In this document: in pieces, positions 34,210 through 44,699 of the stretch | Layout: each line of letters starts with the position of its first letter | Position numbering within the stretch: the stretch's first letter is position 1 | NCBI GenBank assembly: GCA_015680685.1 | Contig: MNCI01001077.1 | Coordinates: 231,525-295,524 of the forward strand | Origin: Gnetum montanum | Taxonomy: Eukaryota > Streptophyta > Gnetopsida > Gnetales > Gnetaceae | Reading direction: 5' to 3' | DNA: 64,000 nt | Made by a program: the position numbers and the translations under genes | Notes under the pieces: generated by a model | Databases searched by the model: none | Told to the model about the DNA's origin: nothing | Seen by the model: only the letters and a program-made list of their open reading frames with translations

Positions 34210-37200
34210 TCATGGGTTCTCTTCACCCATATCATCATCACTTGCATCGTTTACTCTTGCATCATTCCCTTCTGCATCACCTTCCTCTGCATTACCCTCT
34301 TTTGCCTCTTCATTTCCACCCTCTACGGGCCCTACATCTACATATGCAACCTGCATTGTAAAAGTGAAGTAGTTAGCTAGAGAAACACATGAAAGCTAGA
34401 ATAGAGCATAAGCCTTTTCCATAGCAAAAAGTGACTAACCCGAGATGTCCCTATCTCTTCTTTGAAGGGTATGCAATCCAAACCAAGCTTGAGGTGGTGC
34501 TAGACCTCCTCCTCCATGATATTTTCCCAATGCCTATTACTTGGTTTAGCATCTGTAGTAATTTTTTCCTTTTTGACAGTTGTCCATATCGGTAGTCCCG
34601 GAGAAAAGGAGGTAGTAGCGGTCTCACCTGTGGGAAGATACACTTCCCGTTCAAGAGATTTAGTGACCTTTACCTACTCCATGAACTTGTTTTAAGCCTC
34701 AAAAGTGCCAATGGAATTTACAAATGCTTCATAGGTAAATGCCTTCACTAAAGCATCCCTGTATAGTTTTAGGTAGGTGGAACGTTCTAGTTTATATATG
34801 TGTTTATGATTTTTCTAGGACTACCCCCACTTGTGAACTTTGGTGTTATAGTCTTTTTAGTCCTGGTTCATCTTAGTTAACAAGTCCATCTACATCCACT
34901 ATTCTATTATCTCCCGGGTGGCCTCATTGTTACACCGCACTACTGTCCAGTATCTAGCATAATCTATGATAGCCATGTGCCAACTACCAATATTGGTATC
35001 ATGAGCCAAGACAAACTCACACCTAGATTAGAGATCTCCCATTTTGGTGCTCATTTTAGCCTTCTCTTTCTCAACCTTCTAGATGCATTTCCACAACTCC
35101 TCATTGATGTGCCTACACTCCCACAAGGAGCGTGCCAAGTGCAAAGCACATTTGATAGCCTCGTTGTATATGCAAAGAGGTACCTCAGCCACTTTGGGTA
35201 GGAATGTAGGCATGACGCCAACTTTCAACTCTCGTGTTGGGTCCCACTTGAGTCGAGAGGCTGTGACCACACAAAGAGCGCATCAATCACATTAGTGTAG
35301 CAATGTTAGCAAACTTAAGAACTCTAGCATAGCAACATAAAAGATCCTAGCATAGCTACTTTACTTACCCACTTCATGATCAACTTGTCTGAGATAGTCG
35401 ATCATGTCGTTGATGAACCCTTGCATGACCCATGGTTCCAGGCAAATCAGAGGGGGTCCTACAGCATTAACAGTGGTGTATATCATGCAAAAAATGCATC
35501 AGTAATGATTGAGGTGAACTATGATAAGGCTGTGAGTAAAGCAAACAATAGTGTGAGGGCTCCTACCTAGTAAACCCTCGATGGTGATAATGGGGGGATC
35601 CATCAACACATCATCAAATATATTGTCAAACTCACCAGCATATAATTATATTTCACCTCCTTTCCAACTCAAAACTATGGCAGCATCCTTAGCATTTTTT
35701 CATTCCCCCGATGTGGAACTGAATTTGGCAAAGGGATCTCTAGCAGAAGTCCCTTCTAGGTTGATGCAGGATTGCTCTTTATTCACTGGGACCTTTTCTT
35801 TTGAGGCACTAGCATCCTCCTCATCCCTAGGAGACTCCTTTTTATCTCCAAAAATTTCCTCCTTGTTAGTAGGAGGATTTACCTTGATGATAAGAGCCCC
35901 TTCCCTAGTGACAGGAGCTCCTTCCTTCTTAACTAGGGTCCTTTCCTCTATGACTAGGCACCACACATCTTTATTTTCTGTCCCCATTTTAGGAGCTAAC
36001 ACCTCTTCATCATCATCTTCTTCTTCTTCCTCTTATTTTGGTAGCAAAAAACATATTCACGTTATAGCTTAAATCACATTAGCTTAAAATAGGTGCTATG
36101 CTATCTAGCATAGCATGGCATAGAAGGCATTGATCAAAATAGATGAAGAAATAAACATAAGCAAAAGCATTTACCAATGGGGGGTTATGTCCTGCATAGC
36201 TTAAACTACAATGTCCACCCCTCTTCTTCTTCTATATGGAGGGTCTCCTCAGGTAGACGAGGCCTCTTTCATTCCAACTTAGTGGCCACTATCTTAGTGA
36301 TGAGAGGTTTCCCCTGTAATACGCTACCTGTAGTAGTAGGGGGTGCCTCTCCCACGCTGTCTTGGCCATGAACATTGTTGTCCACCCGATCCTTAGTCAT
36401 CATAGAAAATGACTCCCTAATAGCTTTTGTAGGATCTTGGACTTGGGTGGTCCAGAGGATTTGGCAGATCCATAGTTTGGAAATTTGGTTGCGATCTCAC
36501 ATAACACAAACTTCATTCTCATGGACTATCAAAAAATCCACAAAACATCCCAAGTAGGCTATGTGAAAGGCATGGTGCATGTTGAAATGGGACTCCTGCT
36601 TATTATGAAGTGTGACAATTTCAGTTTGCAGGCCCTTGCATAGATTCATAGCCTACTTGTAGCGAGCCCTCTCTTCCATGACCTCCTGGATCACCCAAGC
36701 TTGCTCAATCCCAATGATCTTTCCTTGGGAAAGTAGTTGGGGGAAAGCATGGGCACAAAAGATGAAATAAACCTCTTTGGTGGCTCTTGGCCTAACCTTC
36801 TTTATGGGGATTCCCTTTCACTCTTTTGCAACCCCTAGCCACTCCTCAATGTCCTCCTTTTGATGGTTCACCTCTTTCTTGGTCTTTGAACCTATAGGCA
36901 GAGCATCAGTAGGGACACTAAAAAGATTCACAAATAGCTGATCATTGATTTCAAGGACCACCCACACACCATGTACATGTGTGTGGAAGTAGTATGCCTT
37001 TTTGAAAAAGGAGTCCACTAGGGTGAGCATCTCAGCAGAAGGGATGCTTGGATTCAGAAATAGAAACAAATCCATGACCCCAACATCTTGAAGGTTCTTG
37101 ATCAAGGATTCTGAGGCTGTGCCGCATATCCACTATTAGCTCTCATCTACCTCCCCATACTTGAAGTAGATGTTGGCCTCCTGGTTCTTAGAGGTAATCA

Positions 37201-38811
37201 CCATCAACTCCTGGGACTTCTTCGCCCCTACAATAGTTTGCATAGAAGCCCAAAAATACAAGAAAGTAAAAAATAAAGTTAGGAAAAGCATAACTAGCAG
37301 AAAAAATAGGAATGACACTAGAACATGCAGTAACTTACTATTTAGCTTACTAGGTTTAAACGGTGACTGGAATGGTGGAAGATCAACCAAGACATCTTCA
37401 ATGACAATGAATTTAAAGGGTGTGCATCCTTCATCCAACCAACTGGACTTCTTGCATTTGTTATAGAGTTTTGGATACCAGGTTGGGTAGGTTTTGTACT
37501 CACCCCTACATTAGTCTATCACACCTACGCACATATTCTTAGCAAAAGAAAACTCCTGTGGTTCCATCTATGCTAAGGTCAACACATCCGTATTGTCGTG
37601 AAGCCCATCCTCATTGATAAAAAACCTAGTAACAAAAACACTGTTAACATTTGGCTAGTGTAGAAAACATTGCATGGCATAGCAAAACATGGCTACAAAA
37701 CTCACCCGCCAGCACTATAGAACATTCTTGGTGGGTTTTGAAAGCATGTTCCCACGTGACATGCAATAAACAAAGTGTTGTACGGATGGTAGCAATTATA
37801 CTCGAAAATCTCCCTGATCCAGGCCAAATGCCTCAAATTTCTAGGGCATTGACTAGATCCTTCTCCCTGCCCACTGCTAATCGTTCCATTTTTTAAAAAT
37901 CTTAGAATACCCCAATTTTCCCTAGGCAATAGGGTTTTTGTTATGGTGGCTACTACCTCCTTTGCCAGGTGTGACCAAACGATCACACTGAAGCATTGGA
38001 AGAGAAATTGTAGGAACACCTACGCTCCCTCCTAGAACCAAACCACCTATTGCCCCACACGTGTATTAGGTAGAGGAACATTGGCCACTAGTTCACTCAC
38101 ACAACATAGGACCCCTATGATTTTTTGGACGATTAAGATTGGCCTTAGCACCACCTTGCACAACATGATAGAAAATGTTAATAGTGTGTTCTAGTGAAGT
38201 TCAAATAGAGCGTAGCAAAATTAGCATTTGGAAGATAGCGTAGCACAGTTCTCACATAGTGTAGCAAAAATACGAAGGAAATAGCATAGAGAAATTAGCT
38301 TAGAATAGCAACAAAGTGATTAGCCCTAATAAAGAGATTAACATCATGCTATGACAGAACACGTGTTACATTGTCACATCATGCAGATGGCCAAACCCTC
38401 CTGAGGATCCTACGCTACGCTGTTTGCATGCCAAGTGAATCAAATCATCCAAGCCTCTGCAATAATGACTACCGCAGTGATGGCAATCTCGATGACCTTG
38501 CATACAACTTTAGCATAGTTTCTATACATCTGCCATAGTCAAAACGATGATAGAAATGGTATAAGGGACAAAACAATGACAACACAATGACAGAGAAAAC
38601 ATAGATAGGTAAACAAAATCATAGAAATAAAAATAAGAAAAACAAAAACAATAACAGAGGCATAAGAAAATAGAGGAAGCATAGTAGCCTACCAAGTCAA
38701 AGGTGTCTCCTCTTGCACCATGAAACGTGCCTGCGACACACACCCTAGGATTTCCTTCACCTTGTCGACCTTTGCAAGTGCCAGGTATTTACATTCTTTC
38801 CTAAGAGCCAT
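34210..38811 (-). pseudogene. Eight-exon antisense gene between PR and RT of element 2
   Basis: Inferred exons in transcription order: 38811-38693, 38154-37706, 37625-37339, 37227-36175, 36031-35636, 35458-35369, 35260-34440, 34350-34210. The first three have exactly the lengths found in element 1 (119, 449, 287 bp). Donors GTGAGT, GTAAGT and GTTAGT and the AG acceptors fall at the same places. Exon 4 is 1053 bp, including a segment absent from element 1 (36818-37105: GVMDLFLFLNPSIPSAEML). Exon 5 starts in a glutamate run, exon 7 keeps C-IPFKEEIGTS near its end, and exon 8 is acidic (NDASDDDMGEENP). About 1100 codons in all. A 1-bp deletion near the start of exon 2 and several stops make it a pseudogene. 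I recognise no known domain. Confidence 0.7.
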
Positions 38812-38965
38812 TGTCTTGCTTGCTGACTCTTTCTTCATTACTATGTCGAATCGCCTTGCTCTCTATTGGCACAATTTCTCTATGTTTCGAATGTGTGATT
38901 TGCGCTCTAAATGTGGACTCTGCATTATTATGGTGAAAATGACAAGTTTACTAGGGGTTAATCCC

Positions 38966-38974
38966 TATTTATAG
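38966..38974 (-). promoter_or_regulatory. TATA box of the antisense gene in element 2
   Basis: CTATAAATA on the minus strand, 155 bp upstream of the ATG at 38811, in the same conserved context as 12332-12340 in element 1. Confidence 0.7.
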
Positions 38975-39139
38975 CTGCAATGTTGAAAAGGAAACTTTTC
39001 ATTCGCTCTCCCCATTTAATGTGGAGTATTCTATGCAGCGTAGCATGCCCGCCACAACATGGTAGCACTATTCACATTAAGATAGGTGGCCCTGGGTGAA
39101 AAGCCTTGACACACTTCAAACTAGTCATTTTCCTTCAAA

Positions 39140-39545
39140 AGAACATCTCATTAGCTATCCAAAAAGACCTTAAACTAGCAATCCTAATGCATAGTTTCAA
39201 TCTAATTAGTGGTCCACAAAGACCTTAAACTAGCATTTTTGATCCTTTTACTTGTTGGTAGTCCTCAATGACATTAAACTAACAATTTCACATTTTTACA
39301 TAAATAGTTTTCCATTCTTTATGCTAGCAGTTTTGTATATCTATTTCTAGGTGGTCCGCAAAGACCTTAAACTAGCACCTTCAAAAGTTTCACATTATGG
39401 TGGTCTGCAACAACCTTAAACTAATACTCTACCTATTGGAAATCCTCAAAGATGTTAAACTAGCAGTGTTTACATTTTTACACTAGCAATTTTGCATTTT
39501 TACATCCAAGCTGTCCACCAAAACATTAAACTTGATAATCCTAAG
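39140..39545 (+). repeat. Tandem array 2 of element 2
   Basis: Six or more units of about 45-55 bp with the word AAAGACCTTAAACTAGCA and a variable T-rich remainder ending GGTGGTCCGCA or similar. It starts about 165 bp upstream of the antisense TATA box. Confidence 0.7.
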
Positions 39546-39683
39546 CTTTCTATCATACTTTCCATTTATTTCAATTACTCACATTTCATTGCTACTTTGC
39601 AAATTTTCACTATGCATATTTACTACAAATAGGTACCTCTTAACTAGACTCTCATTTCATTTTGGCAAGTTGAGCAAGGATGG

Positions 39684-39888
39684 AAATCCATCATGATCTC
39701 TCTTCACCTTTAGCTTTAGCAAGTCGACATGGCAAAATCGCAAGAAAACTGAAGGCTGGTTAAAATCCATCATGATCTCTCTTCACCTTTAGCTTTAGCA
39801 AGTCGACATGGCAAAATCACAAGAAAACTGAAGGCTGGTTAAAATCCATCATGATCTCTCTTCACCTTTAGCTTTAGCAAAACATCAT
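39684..39888 (+). repeat. 79-bp tandem triplication before RT of element 2
   Basis: AAATCCATCATGATCTC begins at 39684, 39763 and 39842, an exact 79-bp period. The first two full units differ at about one base within them, and the third is partial. Element 1 has a single copy (complement of about 11560-11640). Such identity inside a decayed element implies a recent duplication or an assembly artefact. Confidence 0.85.
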
Positions 39889-39889
39889 C

Positions 39890-40860
39890 TTAGACCCACA
39901 CATGAAAGTAGTTAAGCAGAAGGCTTGCAAAGTTAAACCAAAGATTGCACTAGCCGTACGAGATGAAATCACCAAGCTATACTAGGCTGGTTTCATCCAA
40001 GTAGTTGATTACTCGGAATGGATGTTTAACATCATTGTAGTTTCTAAGAAAATAGGAGGAATACGAATCTATATATAATTTCGGGATCTAAACAAGGCGA
40101 TGATCAAAGAAGATTTCCCACTTCCGAGTATCAATCAACTCATTGACACTAAAGCTAGTCATGCTCTATTATCCTTCATGGATGGTTTCTCCTATTACAA
40201 CCAAATTCACATTAACCTAGAGCATCAGTTAACAACAATCTTCATGACCCCATGGGGTACCTTTTGTTACACTATGATGCATTTTGGGCTCAAGAACGCT
40301 GGATCAACCTACGAGCAAGTCATGACTTATATCTTTAGGGATTACATCTTAGAAATGCTGAACGACTATGTGGATGACATAGTGGTGAAATCTAAGGAAG
40401 CCGTTGATCACCCCAACGATCTTGGAGTAGTCCTCAAGTGTTTTCAGATGCACAATTTATTCCTCAATCATAAAAATTATGTCTTTGGGGTGAGAACCAG
40501 ATGCATGTTAGGGTTTATAGTATCAGAGGTTCGAATACGAGTGGACCTTGAAAAATTCAAGGCCATCGTTAACCTGGCACCATCTACAAATCTTAAGGAA
40601 TTGCATGGGTTACAAGGTAGAGTATAGTTCATCAGAAAGTTTATAGCAAAATTGACTGATAAGTTCCATCCCATGCAACATCTACTGAAGAAAGGGGTTA
40701 ACTTTGAATGGACACCACAATGTCATCAAGCCTTTGATGATTTGAAGAAATATCTTTTGCACCTCCCAACTATTTATCTACCATAGAGGGATAAGCCTTT
40801 CTTCATCCACCTTACCACCTCAGACACGTCTATCACGGTACTATTCTGTTAGAAATAGAA
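39890..40860 (+). pseudogene. Reverse transcriptase of element 2, decayed
   Basis: The pre-RT region is deleted: the third 79-bp unit runs directly into a segment reading HMKVVKQKACKVKPKI. RT then shows LLSFMDGFSYYNQIHI, WGTFCYTMMHFGLKNA and the active-site box YVDD in NDYVDDIVVKSKEAVDH (40100-40627). A TAG at about 40625 replaces the Gln of GRVQFI in element 1, a C-to-T change. The following connection domain (HLLKK-type words) runs to about 40860. Confidence 0.85.
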
Positions 40861-41170
40861 TGATAGTTCTAAGATACCAGTATACTACCTAAGTCATGCA
40901 CTAATAGTGTATGAGGTGAAATACAAAAAGGTGGAAAGAAACCACCTTGCCTTAGTTTTTGCATTGAACAAGTGGAGGCACTATCTTTTTCTTAGCAAGA
41001 GAAACATACTCCGGGCTATCACAAATAGTCTATATGAAAGCAATAGGAGAGCCCAATGGAAGGCAATAATAGCGGAATTTGATTTGCCTTATGTGAGCCA
41101 ATCATGGATGAAAGATCAAGCCATAGCAACGTAACTTACGACCTCACCCATCGACAACTAAGCAATCATT
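40860..41170 (+). pseudogene. RNase H of element 2, decayed
   Basis: 40907-41134 is open and reads KYKKVERNHLALVFALNKW, RHYLFLSKRNILRAITN and FDLPYVSQSWMKDQAI, the normal order for a gypsy RNase H. It is shorter than element 1 by a small deletion after RHYLF. Confidence 0.75.
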
Positions 41171-41189
41171 AACTCTGAATTCCTAGACG

Positions 41190-41620
41190 AGCATGTTAGC
41201 ACTATCAACACCATCCCATCACATCTTGAAGCTACTTTGCATTTTGACGGCACCTCGACCATGCAAGGGGGTAGTGCAGCTACATTCATCACATTCCCCT
41301 CTATTGAAATGCATTCTTTTGTTTATCATTTTTCATTCCCTTGTACAAAAAATATGGCAAAGTACGAGGGGTTACTTAGGGGCCTCTTAGCAGCCCAAGC
41401 ATTAAGCATACAACACCTGGCAATTTGCAGAGATTCACAACTAGTTGTGAATAAAATCATCGAGGTCTATTCCTACAAGGCTACATACCTACAACCCTAC
41501 TACAACTTAGTGAAAAGCCTACTCAAATAGTTTGCAACAACGTACGTGCAACACGTGCCACACAATGGAAAAACCATAGTAGATGCCTTGGCTACCTTAG
41601 TGTTAAATATTCCATCACAC
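41190..41620 (+). pseudogene. Second (archaeal-like) RNase H of element 2, decayed
   Basis: 41237-41530 contains MHFDGTSTMQGGSAATFI, CTKNMAKYEGLLRGL, AICRDSQLVVNKI and YLQPYYNLVKSLL. After a stop comes HVPHNGKTIVDALATLVLN. This is the complete pattern of the extra RNase H of the Tat lineage, including the DSQLVV block with its catalytic Asp. In AEYE the first acidic position is Lys here. Confidence 0.8.
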
Positions 41621-42957
41621 TTGTTTGCAAGTTTACCAATGTCGATTACCAAGTGTATGGAGCCTATCACTCAGGCGGGACATGTAGCCTCTACTAGCGC
41701 TGTAGATGCCTAGGAGTAATACACCAACATTAAAGCCTACCTACAACATGATGAGCCCCCAAGTAGATTGACATCTACCCAGGGAGATGCAATTTGTAAG
41801 CATGCTCGGCAATATGTGCTCATGGGAGACAATGCCCTATGCAAACGCTCCTATGATGGGATATTTTTAGCATGCGTAAATGAGGAGCAAGCGCAGAAGG
41901 TGATTAATGAAGTAAACAAGGGACTATGTGGTGGACACATAGCACCTAGGGCTATTGCCACAAAAATTAGATGTCCAAGGTATTACTGGCCTCACATGGA
42001 GCATGATTACCTGGCCAAATTCAAGATGTGTGATACATGCCAACAATACACAAATCTCATACACGTTTTACCTATAGAGCTGCATCCAACACAGGTCATG
42101 TGGCCTTTCCAATGATGGGGACTAGACCTCATAGGACCTATCACTCCTAAGTCCTCCGTAGGGCATAGCTTCATCATCACTGCCACTGAGTATTTTACTA
42201 AGTGGGTGGAGGCTATCCTCCTAAGGAATACTACATCTCAACAAGTTTTCCACTTCATCTTGGATAACATCGTGACAAGGTTTGGGCTTCCCATAACTAT
42301 TGTGACTGAAAATAGGCCATAATTCAGTAGTGTGGAAACCCAAATCTTTTGTGGAAATCTTGGCATCAGAGAATTGTTCTCCTCACCATATTACCCATAG
42401 GCAAATGAACAAGCAAAGGCTCTAAATAAGTCCATCATCAACTTGCTAAAAAAATGCTTAACAATAGCAAGAGGCGATGGCATGAGCAAATCCTCTATGT
42501 GTTGTGGGATTATAGGATGACATGTAGGGCTACGATAGGTAAGACACCATATAGTCTTGTTTATGGATTTGAAGTGGTGTTACCTCTTGTGTTGCAAGTG
42601 CCATCACTTCAGATGATTCTATCAAGTGTCATGAGCGAAGCCCAAAACAACGAGTCGAGGATCATCGACCTCGACTCAATAGAGGAGGAGTGTGCATAAA
42701 CACTAGGTTTCATAGAGCATTATCAGAATAAAAAATGGCAAAAACATCATGCAAATATACATCAATGGACAATACATAAAGGAGACCTCATTCTCAAGGT
42801 TGTCCGTTAGCACATGAAAAATTTCTCAGCAAACTGAGAAGGTCCATACATGATCACACAAGCCTTTGGGAATGGGGCCTTCAAGCTGGTAGACATGGAT
42901 GACAATGAGTTTGCAAATCTAGTGAATCACTCAAAACTCAAACCATACTACATCTAA
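41620..42957 (+). pseudogene. Integrase of element 2, decayed
   Basis: The zinc domain is complete at 41768-42115: GLCGGHIAP, RYYWPHMEHD, MCDTCQQYT. The core has WGLDLIGPI with the first catalytic Asp, FTKWVEAILL and TENRP where TDNG is usual. The catalytic Glu of the QAE segment is Lys (ANEQAKALNKSI), so the site is dead. The TGA at 42113, TAA at 42320 and TAG at 42398 each fit a single transition from TGG, CAA and CAG. The C-terminal domain (42454-42699, then NFSAN and KLVDMDDNEFANLVNHSK) ends KPYYI before TAA at 42955-42957. Confidence 0.85.
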
Positions 42958-42959
42958 AC

Positions 42960-43335
42960 CATGAACATGGTAAGCTCGTCCACTACAATGTAAAACTGGA
43001 AAACAAACGTCCACTATGATGTAAAAATGGTAAAGTAGTCTGCTATGACTATAAACTAGCACAGACAATCTGCTATGAATATAAAATAGCACATACTGTC
43101 TACCATGACTATAAAATGGCACAAACTATCTACCATAACATAAAAATGGCAAAGCATAGTCTTCTAGGACCTTAAACTAGATCATCCAATGTCAGCTATG
43201 ATGATAAACTAGGACAATGGTCTGCTGGGATCTTAAACTAGTGCAACGGTCTTCTAGGATATTAAACTAGTACACCATGGTATACTGACACCTTAAACTA
43301 GCACATCATGGTCTACCAGGACCTTAAAATGGGTT
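42960..43335 (+). repeat. Tandem array 3 of element 2
   Basis: Nine or ten units of about 36-38 bp with words such as GTCTGCTATGACTATAAAC, later GTCTTCTAGGACCTTAAAC. It begins directly after the integrase stop and matches 7844-8110 in element 1. Confidence 0.75.
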
Positions 43336-44699
43336 TGCAGCATGTCCCTGGGATGCATCTATGCCAGTATACAACTAGTGAGCATACATAGTGCTGACAC
43401 GGGGTGGGATGTTGCAAGTCTAGAATGTAGTTCACGATGCCAAGAAAACACCCTCTAGAACCTATGTAATGCCACTACTCTTGACATCTTGCTAATTCTC
43501 TAGATATTTCATATGACATCTTGCTAACCCTCTGGACCTACTACTGCCATGGCTCATTACCCTAGTAGTAGCTTCCCTAGTTAGCACCTGCTATTAGAGT
43601 TCTAGCAGTATTGTGGCCTAGCCGTGATATTATTATCCTCCATCCCTTGCCAGCACTTGAGCTTAAGAGATGTTTAGCTACTGGGTACCCCCATCACACA
43701 GCTAAACTGATAATGCTTTCCTTAGGCAGGGATTCCTGAGCATCTGCATTCACAGTAACTCCTAGCTTTCTCGATGCCATCTACTCCACACTGATGTTGC
43801 CAAGGTCACTACTAGCCTTCCCAGTTTGGATGTCACATGCCTCAGCAACAAAGTCCAAAGCTCCAACAGCATCCACATTAAGCAAGACCTTTGCCTTAAT
43901 TTTGCATCATGGTTGTTTCTCCTAGTTTTCTTTTCGTTACGTTTGCAGGGTGTATACCAGAGGGGCATCGGTTAGAGGTGTGTTTCGTTATGGCGGTAGG
44001 ACACTACATCACTACAAGGTGTTCATCTTGATTAGCTTGGCTACTTCGGAGTGCACATCCTATCCTCCCCTTTAAGCTCCTTTACCTTGTTCCTTGAACC
44101 TACAATTCCACTCTCTCTCCCCTCATTTACAATCTGTTCCCAACATCTATCAAGCCCTTCCATATGCTCAACCACAAACTCCATGATGCGCGTAAAACAA
44201 CTCATTGTATGGGAAGCATCAATAGGAAAGTTAAAGCCCCATGTGGATGTAACACAACTCATCCTAGGAAAGAAACACTTTTCCTACAACAAGGTTGTAT
44301 GCAAATGTAAATGACAAAATAGCAAAAGGAAAAACCGTAAGAGAGAAAAAATTCACATGTACGAAAAAATGGGTTGTTTTGCAGTAACCCTCTCTAAGAA
44401 TTTTGATGAGAGGTTGAAGGTTAGCAAAAGCAAAGATGACCATGCAAACAACTCCCTCACAAGCACTCCAACGGGGGATTCTGCTAAGTTTCATATTTAC
44501 CATTTTCGTGAACCTCCTTCCCTCCCTGCTTAGCCATTCCTTTTTCCTGCATAACCAATGCAACACTCTCAAGCATAGTTGAGTTGACATCTTGGTGATC
44601 ACCGAAGAGTAATTTTAGCATTTTATCTTTTGTGGTGTTTCATATTCTTTGTTGGCATCTCTCGGGTCCATCCTCCAGACGTCGACAAAGAGGAGCCAA
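43331..44699 (+). other. Conserved 3' region of element 2 with polypurine tract
   Basis: About 1.37 kb collinear with 4804-6168 (complement) and 63124-64000 (complement). On the minus strand, 44041-44262 is open, with DASHTMSCFTRIMEFVVE and GLDRCWEQIVNEGRESG, matching a decayed frame in element 1. The plus-strand frame 44051-44314 is also open and also matches, so the coding strand is unresolved. The purine run AAAGAGGAG just before 44700 is the polypurine tract. Confidence 0.5.
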
